DNA of 39,650 bases from Elysia marginata (Eukaryota; Mollusca; Gastropoda; Plakobranchidae). The stretch's first letter is position 1. Every line of letters begins with the position of its first letter. A program made the position numbers and the translations under genes. This document shows, piece after piece, positions 38,401-39,650 of the stretch. The DNA lies in the NCBI GenBank assembly GCA_019649035.1, contig BMAT01005477.1:1012013-1051662 (forward strand). The letters run 5' to 3'. Below the pieces are notes generated by a model. It saw nothing but the letters and a program-made list of their open reading frames with translations. It was not told the origin of the DNA and did not search any database.

Positions 38401-39522
38401 CATTGGTTTGAGTGAGGACAGCTACATTTAGAGTAAGTTCTGAATAAAATAGAAAAGCAAGCAGAAAAGGCAAGCATAAGGCTGCAATATGCGATTCATA
38501 ACAAGGTTTACAATGGCTTATAAGTTTTTTAAAACAACAAAAGGCCTGCAAATTTGCATACATACTGTTTGAAAAGATTGTGCAACATTATTATTTGACT
38601 TAGAGGTTTAAACTGAGACATTAACTTTTAAAATCAAATGCTACCTTAACAATGTGCAAAATGCACATATGTCTCGCGTTCAGGGCAAATGAGTCGGAAG
38701 TTGAGAATACCTTTTTTCAGGAAACCTCATGGAAAGGTATATATTTTCTTCTTTTTCTCTACATTTTTAATCAACAAGAGTTTTAAACCTTTCCATAAAA
38801 CATTAAAAAGTTTTTAAATTTCTTTATATTTGGAAGCTTAGAAAAAAGTCTTGTTCACAGCAGGATTGCCTTTGAAAGTGAAAATTGCAACATCTGACTT
38901 ATTCATCGTAGATGCAAGACATATGCTTGTTCCATAAACCACCAGAATAAATTACATTAAAATAGAAGGTACTCTTGTTTTTTCTCTTCAACATACAGTC
39001 CAAATTTAAGGTGGACTTATCCAAGAAAAAGGAAAACTTTACCAGGTATTCCTGGATGAAGAGGAATGTCTCCATAATGAGGTCTGGGATCAGTAAAAAA
39101 GAAGAAAATATCCGTTTCAGGACACATAGCTCAAAAACTTAAAGTAAAGTCATGTCTGAAGAACATAAGAATTGTCATGGTAGAAAACAACAGAACATGA
39201 AATTTTTTTAAAATGTGTTCCTTAACACATTAGTGCTAGGGTTTTCAAATTTTGTCCTACCTTGAAAACGCAAACAGTTCCAACTTTGTTTAAAAATATA
39301 CTGCTTTAGAAGAACCAATTTTTAAAGTCTACAAGCAACAAGAACTCCTTTATTATAAGACATCATCAAAAAACTTATCAACTTCTCTCTGCATCTTTGT
39401 ATACTGCTGAAATTTCTAATTATCTTCATGGCATTACACCTTATGTACCGGTAGAGGTTATATTTCACTTACTTGTCAGCAGTTCTTATATAGGGAAAGG
39501 GAAAGTTGATAGGCACATCAAT
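8903..39522 (-). CDS. GSAP: Gamma-secretase-activating protein (GSAP/pigeon homologue), 22 coding exons, 5' end outside window
   Basis: In mammals GSAP is a cytosolic protein that binds gamma-secretase and the APP C-terminal fragment; its caspase-3-derived 16-kDa C-terminal piece is the form linked to amyloid-beta production. Here 22 minus-strand exons, all with GT-AG borders and compatible phases, give 2481 nt (826 residues plus stop). Matches to human GSAP as I remember it run in order: LTLNVAVLTQTNGTFCLCY with the human LTLCVFTNHTGSLCVCY block, MLPGYFVHLLNV with YLPGHFFHLLNV, YPLPPGF with LPLPPGF, and FQVISRLPK followed by ERWKHP with FSIIVRLPP and RLWDHP. Human GSAP has about 854 residues; roughly its first 270 have no counterpart here, so more exons lie beyond 39650. 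The protein is longer than human GSAP because of an acidic insert and other expansions. Only exons are coding. No frame break was seen, so the gene is probably functional. Confidence 0.9.
9960..10200. repeat. Two diverged tandem repeat units of about 131 bp
   Basis: Unit 1 has gtagcgaagggaagtcgc (9964) and ctacaaactggccgcggtta (about 10003). Unit 2 has ctagcaaagggaagttactc (10095) and ctaccaactggctgcagtta (about 10154). The order is the same, the identity is partial, and a related ccaactgcggccatg occurs near 9640. It lies inside the last GSAP intron. Confidence 0.55.
10250..10975 (+). pseudogene. Pol-like retroelement remnant, RNase H and C-terminal zinc-binding region
   Basis: Plus-strand fragments in changing frames read HKLQGRNRGHQESSKTGQRV, IKTRTGEFILQWISGHSKIA (RNase H region with the GHS segment), HIPRDKN and QEMPVTYQETKT-like stretches, FYKLNRKSK, LRIGHDRLTKRML, CGNAAVTSEHIFQHCSQNKE (a degenerate CxC...H..HC zinc-binding tail) and FTASGS. 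Order and motifs are those of the C-terminal half of Pol-like proteins from RNase H-bearing non-LTR elements. It is heavily frameshifted. It ends about 15 bases from the splice donor of GSAP exon 21 and is antisense to the gene. Confidence 0.65.
10989..11099 (-). CDS. GSAP: GSAP exon 21
   Basis: Encodes ARPVDAHNNRLHLASAAESS then PFPPLATLMKHLETIVN. The latter part parallels human FLPLNYFIEILTDIESS. The donor gtgagt sits about 15 bases from the end of a decayed retroelement. The intron upstream of this exon (11100-16420) is the longest in the gene. Confidence 0.88.
11100..14213. other. Intronic sequence of GSAP, no recognised gene
   Basis: AT-rich with short open stretches (for example 11988-12212 and 12209-12562 on the plus strand) that match nothing I recognise. 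A C run lies at about 12253-12264 and a short CA-rich stretch follows it. Confidence 0.5.
12700..14213. other. Right part of the long GSAP intron before the mariner
   Basis: No coding or RNA signal recognised. Confidence 0.4.
14358..15489 (+). pseudogene. Mariner transposase pseudogene
   Basis: The plus strand gives, with frame changes, KLEVRAVVHFLFPKG (first helix-turn-helix), WRRPNKSRDDEPKSSRPKTS, RVSELIKCDRRMKIRTVTLK, MLTEDHKLQRVEISQRLL, TVFWDAKGMIFLDILPQGQY then STLDRLRDAIRRK, DNATLI (second catalytic Asp in the DN motif), SPDLAPSDFHLFGPLKRH (third Asp) and FFRVGIYSLLSRWKKCIDLH then GDYVEK and a stop. The segment that should hold the first catalytic Asp (TGDE motif) is missing between about 14790 and 14815. 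Several in-frame stops also occur, so it makes no active transposase. Confidence 0.88.
15141..15273. other. Assembly gap (133 N) flanked by identical 79-bp sequences
   Basis: The 79 bases at 15062-15140 are repeated exactly at 15274-15352. This is best read as two contig ends that overlap and were not merged, so the gap is probably artificial. Confidence 0.9.
15594..16420. other. GSAP intron between mariner and exon 20
   Basis: AT-rich. A 60-codon plus-strand open stretch at 15940-16122 is Phe/Lys-rich and looks random. Confidence 0.4.
16421..16511 (-). CDS. GSAP: GSAP exon 20
   Basis: Encodes PFAEECFERWKHPITLQRKA then REQVTQILQL. CFERWKHP matches human CRLWDHP and VTQILQL matches VTRLLQN. 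The donor is gtgagt. Confidence 0.9.
17368..17435 (-). CDS. GSAP: GSAP exon 19, candidate caspase site DDVD
   Basis: Encodes DLPDDVDEEVPHIKFQVISR then LPK. The end aligns with human KFSIIVRLPP. DDVD (codons 17416-17427) fits the caspase-3 DxxD consensus and lies 119 residues before the C terminus, at the position of human KDLDN. Cleavage here is an inference. Confidence 0.9.
17869..17939 (-). CDS. GSAP: GSAP exon 18
   Basis: Encodes HMFFQYVDNHILVLTPDFIL then QLLE. It matches human HNLLHCIDSGVLLLTETAVI. The acceptor is attttcag and the donor gttagt. Confidence 0.9.
18841..18889 (-). CDS. GSAP: GSAP exon 17
   Basis: Only 49 nt, encoding GFSSFFTALGFKCLEL with split codons at both ends. It matches human GFHTLHTILGVQCLPL. 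The frame is fixed by its neighbours, because one of the other frames contains a stop. Confidence 0.88.
19052..19654 (-). pseudogene. RTE-like endonuclease/RT, C-terminal part (sense segment)
   Basis: An uninterrupted open frame of about 200 codons: FKYLGTIITSDGRNNNEIAA, IAYAKTSFQKMRAVLTNKHI, LLYGCEAWTISKQMEAKLEA, EMWFLRRMLRISWTERKSNE, RKRQATFLGHVMRREKLEHL, GKRGRGKQREKMMDGLKRWL, ending HGTG and a stop. This is the thumb and C-terminal region common to RTE-type endonuclease-RT proteins. The tail after the stop contains gatgatgat, a short repeat typical of RTE 3' ends. It lacks endonuclease and RT palm on this strand, so it is not a functional gene. Confidence 0.88.
19655..19996 (+). pseudogene. 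RTE-like RT palm fragment (inverted 5' segment)
   Basis: The plus strand reads GNETSSFQRIKRGVRQGCVL then SPDLFSLYSEIIMQ, GIKVGGYNVNNIRYADDTVL (YADD catalytic motif), IAENKDDLQKLLNIVEEESR, KKGLELNSKKTEVMVNSRK, one TAA, then EPPKCDIFINDAKLK. It contains RT motifs B (RQGCVLSP) and C (YADD). It begins abruptly, with no endonuclease domain. Confidence 0.85.
20217..20311 (-). CDS. GSAP: GSAP exon 16
   Basis: Encodes QEPGTDDEYELFQLYERFYL then TAGELGYPLPP. The PLPPG motif completed in the next exon is identical to human LPLPPGF. The acceptor is tttcttcag and the donor gtcaca, which is a weak donor. Confidence 0.87.
20866..21420 (+). mobile_element. L2/CR1-like remnant, 3' end, strongly decayed
   Basis: The plus strand has EELHWLPVKSRIFSKNIFLN (about 20863-20925) followed by weak continuation to about 21170, then a 3' end with ggcactacaagtgaattatt and a short (att)n run at 21391-21420. 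The start motif and the microsatellite tail mark the C terminus and 3' end of an L2-like element. It lies antisense in GSAP intron 15, ending about 70 bases from exon 15. Confidence 0.6.
21490..21677 (-). CDS. GSAP: GSAP exon 15, start of the C-terminal domain
   Basis: Encodes residues 567-628: TEDLLSKHLVRYLGKESRSK, then a helical stretch ending in CRLIWSLRGNRLGHELEG. The pattern follows human SELKDHFLRHLQG through LDLICHIVETNW. The donor is gtaagg and the acceptor cttctcag. Confidence 0.87.
22282..22440 (-). CDS. GSAP: GSAP exon 14
   Basis: Fifty-three codons in phase 0, including SLAEVVGIAVGGESLLSGRM and a helical end, FKRRLSML. The acceptor is acctctcag and the donor gtcagt. It leads into the C-terminal domain. 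Confidence 0.85.
22441..23827. other. GSAP intron 13, no recognised element
   Basis: AT-rich intron sequence without a recognisable repeat or coding remnant. The same holds for introns 12 (23942-24400), 17 (17940-18840), 19 (16512-17367) and 8 (28584-29592). Confidence 0.45.
23828..23941 (-). CDS. GSAP: GSAP exon 13 with short polyglutamine run
   Basis: Thirty-eight codons in phase 0, encoding TIWDAMHVEDSFFDGVYTMK and ending in KKQQQQQQG. The donor gtaagt just after the CAG/CAA run keeps the frame; an alternative gtgtaa two bases inside the exon would break it. Confidence 0.82.
24401..24628 (-). CDS. GSAP: GSAP exon 12
   Basis: Seventy-six codons in phase 0 at both ends, with acceptor ttgtgttcag and donor gtaaga. 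It contains GERLAHVSYLNLDLVDLNRR, a basic/proline-rich segment, and the helical RLYRQAEMEEAAGK. It lies in the less conserved middle of the protein. Confidence 0.85.
24690..24850 (-). mobile_element. L2/CR1-like 3' tail fragment, minus orientation
   Basis: On the minus strand the sequence reads aaagcactttgagat, then gacagcgctctataaatg, then a T run and (tta)n. A short CACTTTGAGA stretch, then GCGCTXTATAAATG and a TTA repeat, is the usual end of L2-like elements or of SINEs that borrow their tail. The limit toward 24850 is uncertain. It is sense to GSAP, in intron 11. Confidence 0.5.
25050..25103 (+). repeat. Direct repeat copy A (related to 35859-35911)
   Basis: cttgaaccctagaaacttca, then an attttaattttttggg-like stretch and attttcctaagt. 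The same series with a few differences is found at 35859-35911. The family is unknown. Confidence 0.45.
25314..25411 (-). CDS. GSAP: GSAP exon 11
   Basis: Encodes residues 367-399, containing STFAEMKKQVDREVLSLLSF and IQTLRGQFEK. Charged and predicted helical. The donor is gtgagt and the exon ends in phase 0. Confidence 0.85.
25484..25739 (+). mobile_element. tRNA-derived SINE, type 1, plus copy
   Basis: A Pol III A-box-like tggctcaatagttaggg (25494-25510) and a B box ggttcgatcc (25538-25547) are followed by a body with aaaggcagcgaggaaagcaa and aaggaccctactccttgttc, and an end of agtatgggattaacgttacc. The reverse complement of 35912-36179 is the same family over its full length. It sits in GSAP intron 10. 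Confidence 0.82.
25870..25939 (-). CDS. GSAP: GSAP exon 10
   Basis: Encodes LFEVLCENLTSSEVNNMFTE then YLV. It matches the human helical segment WISENVSACHSFDLIQEFII in pattern. The acceptor is atttcag and the donor gtaaga. Confidence 0.85.
26681..26732. other. Assembly gap (52 N)
   Basis: Unknown bases in GSAP intron 9. Unlike the other gap, no flanking duplication is visible. Confidence 0.95.
26918..27020. repeat. Microsatellite cluster
   Basis: A (ctg)n run changes into (cta/cca)n and then into a mixed (ata/aat)n stretch. It is intronic and not coding. Confidence 0.7.
27700..27992 (+). mobile_element. tRNA-derived SINE, type 2
   Basis: A box in ttggcagagtggttagtgt (27712-27730) and B box ggttcaattcc (27757-27767), followed by caattgccttgagaaagcaa, cctgtaaaatgggtacccag, and an end near taacagagccaaat. 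The tRNA head, the ctgtaaaatgggtacc body motif and the length near 290 bp fit a SINE2 element. It lies in GSAP intron 9; a 62-codon open stretch across it is chance. Confidence 0.8.
28426..28583 (-). CDS. GSAP: GSAP exon 9
   Basis: Encodes residues 291-343, including CLMKLVMNVDLMVDSFRKAY and LAILHYLILHHKDPYAIKR. It is predicted helical and aligns with human GSAP around CCSGKLYRALLSQSSLLQLL. The donor is gtaggt and the exon ends in phase 0. Confidence 0.85.
29593..29981 (-). CDS. GSAP: GSAP exon 8, large acidic low-complexity insert
   Basis: By far the largest exon at 389 nt, encoding residues 161-290. It opens with an acidic run (FDIEDDEESHLEEEELKEA), continues through a Ser/Gln/Thr/Pro-rich stretch that is probably disordered, and ends with a more ordered piece containing KVYPIFSESCTTMKTLLP. 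Human GSAP has almost nothing here, so this looks like a lineage-specific expansion. The acceptor is attcccag, the donor gtaaga, and no stop interrupts it. Confidence 0.82.
30500..30725 (+). mobile_element. tRNA-derived SINE, type 3
   Basis: A-box-like agatagctcagttgcc (about 30509-30524) and a degraded B box ggtctcgagttttatcc, then gactcggaagggaaggcaac and an end of ggttatgggactttgttacc. The last bases resemble the 3' end of type 1. A hairpin (cccatataacc...ggttatggg) precedes the end. It lies in GSAP intron 7. Confidence 0.7.
30745..30811 (-). CDS. GSAP: GSAP exon 7
   Basis: Encodes DYKMVPSLSAGVSSSSAKHM then SV, and two bases of the next codon. Serine-rich and probably a linker. The acceptor is ctaaaacag and the donor gtaaga. 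It aligns only loosely with the human segment after HNLFLTG. Confidence 0.75.
30955..30974. repeat. (TA)n microsatellite
   Basis: A short run of alternating TA in GSAP intron 6. Confidence 0.85.
31538..31630 (-). CDS. GSAP: GSAP exon 6
   Basis: Encodes SYLMVMLPGYFVHLLNVSPT and a further ten residues. MLPGYFVHLLNV matches human YLPGHFFHLLNV and is the strongest diagnostic stretch of the N-terminal half. The acceptor is atttcag and the donor gtaaat. Confidence 0.9.
32514..32654 (+). pseudogene. Fragment encoding a helix-turn-helix, possibly transposase-derived
   Basis: An open frame preceded by a TGA with no ATG before the motif encodes QQEKSQFVYGKLKALEALGI then SGVTVMKIAEQFKLSKSHVG and RVN, stop. 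The pattern KALE..G.S.....IAEQF.LSKS.VGR has the spacing of a helix-turn-helix as found in the N-terminal DNA-binding part of pogo/Tigger-type transposases. Nothing transposase-like follows: a (ct)n repeat starts directly after. It lies in GSAP intron 5. Confidence 0.4.
32661..32692. repeat. (CT)n microsatellite
   Basis: A CT-rich dinucleotide run directly after the helix-turn-helix fragment. Confidence 0.85.
33174..33251 (-). CDS. GSAP: GSAP exon 5
   Basis: A 78-nt exon (phase 1 in, phase 1 out) with acceptor tttcacag and donor gtaagg. It encodes AKTLYGCVSNLPRQVAIQKR followed by LVFSWLG. Exons 4 and 6 would also join in frame without it, but including it restores the length seen between the flanking conserved blocks of human GSAP. 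It could be alternatively spliced. Confidence 0.75.
33650..35625 (+). mobile_element. Non-LTR retrotransposon (jockey/CR1-group RT), 5'-truncated, about 2 kb
   Basis: A nearly complete RT domain with few lesions. 33717-33980: KKAELYSADANPYVYKLNRF, FFGRFETHDFS, KVNKASGPDNISCKLLKLS. 34092-34406: DLRPVALTSVPMKCLEKIIM, NQFAYQANKGVEDAILFFTN, TLFVDFSSAFNTIQPHILIR (motif A). 34410-34740: GAPQGCVLSPILFTIYTNEC (motif B), ILKFADDTSSQGL (motif C). 34745-34965: YKYLGMCVDSKLDWREHALN. The tail is tcatcttatcttatctta (35603-35620), a short 3' repeat. There is no endonuclease domain. At least three stops or shifts make it inactive. It fills GSAP intron 4, antisense. Confidence 0.82.
35411..35454. repeat. (GA)n microsatellite
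   Basis: More than 20 GA units, inside the 3' part of the retroelement that ends near 35625. Confidence 0.9.
35687..35738 (-). CDS. GSAP: GSAP exon 4
   Basis: Encodes VPTECQDIEYYISMVHH plus one base. It aligns with the human segment around ITYSVFYIHKGH. The donor is gtgagg. The upstream intron (35739-38338) carries a SINE and an RT remnant. Confidence 0.85.
35859..35911 (+). repeat. Direct repeat copy B (related to 25050-25103)
   Basis: cttgaccctagaagcattgc then atatttaattttttgcatca and ttatttccctaggt. It abuts the 3' end of the minus-oriented type 1 SINE. Confidence 0.45.
35912..36179 (-). mobile_element. tRNA-derived SINE, type 1, minus copy
   Basis: Reading the minus strand: A box in tggcgcaatcggtagggcgg (36148-36167), B box ggttcgatc (36115-36123), body aaaggcggcgaggaaagcaa and caaggaccctgctccttgtt, end gtatgggactacc followed by an A/T run. 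It is closer to an intact tRNA head than the plus copy at 25484. It lies in GSAP intron 3. Confidence 0.85.
36580..37100 (-). pseudogene. Non-LTR reverse-transcriptase C-terminal remnant
   Basis: The minus strand first gives NLAFSNKINPPQEKSRRIQK then ACQAFVGLKKRW (about 36980-37080), like the G..I..D...EI..RI.KA..AF..L..R.W segment of RT thumb regions. Further down it gives EAAIATAKKTWKELEEMAQD then RIV (about 36625-36700), like the W.ELE.MAQDR C terminus of Pol proteins. Order and strand agree, but everything between is unreadable. Tentative. Confidence 0.4.
37101..38338. other. Intronic sequence of GSAP, no recognised gene
   Basis: Overlapping open stretches at 37828-38290 on both strands match nothing I recognise and have no splice or start context. 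A duplicated ctttcaaatctctttcagct occurs near 37604-37640, followed by (ta)n. Confidence 0.5.
38339..38439 (-). CDS. GSAP: GSAP exon 3
   Basis: Encodes residues 31-64, beginning ELTLNVAVLTQTNGTFCLCY. This is one of the clearest matches to human GSAP and a predicted beta strand-rich segment of the N-terminal half. The acceptor is ttattcag, the donor gtaagg, and the exon ends in phase 0. Confidence 0.88.
39043..39083 (-). CDS. GSAP: GSAP exon 2
   Basis: A short 41-nt exon encoding KPHYGDIPLHPGIP, with acceptor gatcccag and donor gtaaag. It is poorly conserved in sequence but keeps frame between its neighbours. Confidence 0.7.
39473..39522 (-). CDS. GSAP: GSAP exon 1 of those visible
   Basis: Encodes IDVPINFPFPYIRTAD (residues 1-16 of the partial protein) plus two bases of the next codon. 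The acceptor reads cttttacag and the donor gtaagt. It corresponds to the human EVPLDI region. The acceptor shows this is not the first exon of the gene. The entering phase is inferred from the total length being a multiple of three. Confidence 0.75.
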
Positions 39523-39650
39523 CTGTAAAAGTTGAAAAAAACATTTATCAAATGTAGGCATATGAAACAAAACCACTAAAAATTTATAACCTAGAAAAAT
39601 GGTTTAAAATTCAGTACAAAAAGATGGACCTGAAACAACTGTAGATTTTA

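Noticed and set aside
8903-39522. Strand bias of insertions relative to GSAP (selection against sense insertions)
   Set aside because: Most larger elements are antisense, but sense copies occur too (19050-19654, 24690-24850, 35912-36179, 36580-37100); the number is too small for a claim.

Overview
The window looks like nuclear DNA from an invertebrate animal: AT-rich, long introns with GT-AG splice sites, several kinds of non-LTR retrotransposon, tRNA-derived SINEs and a mariner. The mix of repeats is typical of a mollusc, perhaps a gastropod; that placement is an inference. No prokaryotic genes, operons, CRISPR arrays or phage genes were seen.

The only host gene I recognise fills the right three quarters of the window on the minus strand. 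Twenty-two coding exons between 39522 and 8903 join in phase into 826 codons plus a stop and match gamma-secretase-activating protein (GSAP, pigeon homologue). The N-terminal part lies beyond position 39650. The C-terminal GSAP-16K-like region (exons at 21490-21677 down to 8903-9012) is complete. Two features of the predicted protein stand out: a roughly 130-residue acidic insert (exon 29593-29981) and a caspase-3-like DDVD site 119 residues from the C terminus, close to the size of the 16-kDa fragment known from mammals.

Left of the gene (1-8902) I see no intact gene. This part holds decayed mobile-element coding sequence: an uncharacterised repeat-protein family (1-1250, minus), a Penelope-like GIY-YIG fragment (2940-3200, minus), an endonuclease/reverse-transcriptase remnant (3380-3960, minus), a long L2/CR1-like element (4050-5450, plus) and a second L2-like 3' end (7510-8035, plus).

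The introns carry the rest: diverged tandem repeats and an RNase H-type Pol remnant (9960-10975), an inactive mariner containing an assembly gap (14216-15591), an RTE-like insertion that shows the full signature of twin priming (19038-20008), L2-like remnants (20866-21420 and 24690-24850), four tRNA-derived SINE copies of three types (25484, 27700, 30500 and 35912), a fragment encoding a helix-turn-helix (32514), a 2-kb reverse-transcriptase element (33650-35625), another RT remnant (36580-37100) and several microsatellites. I found no wholly new molecular system. The most informative items are the twin-primed insertion, the GSAP cleavage-site candidate and the SINE types that appear to share a 3' end.
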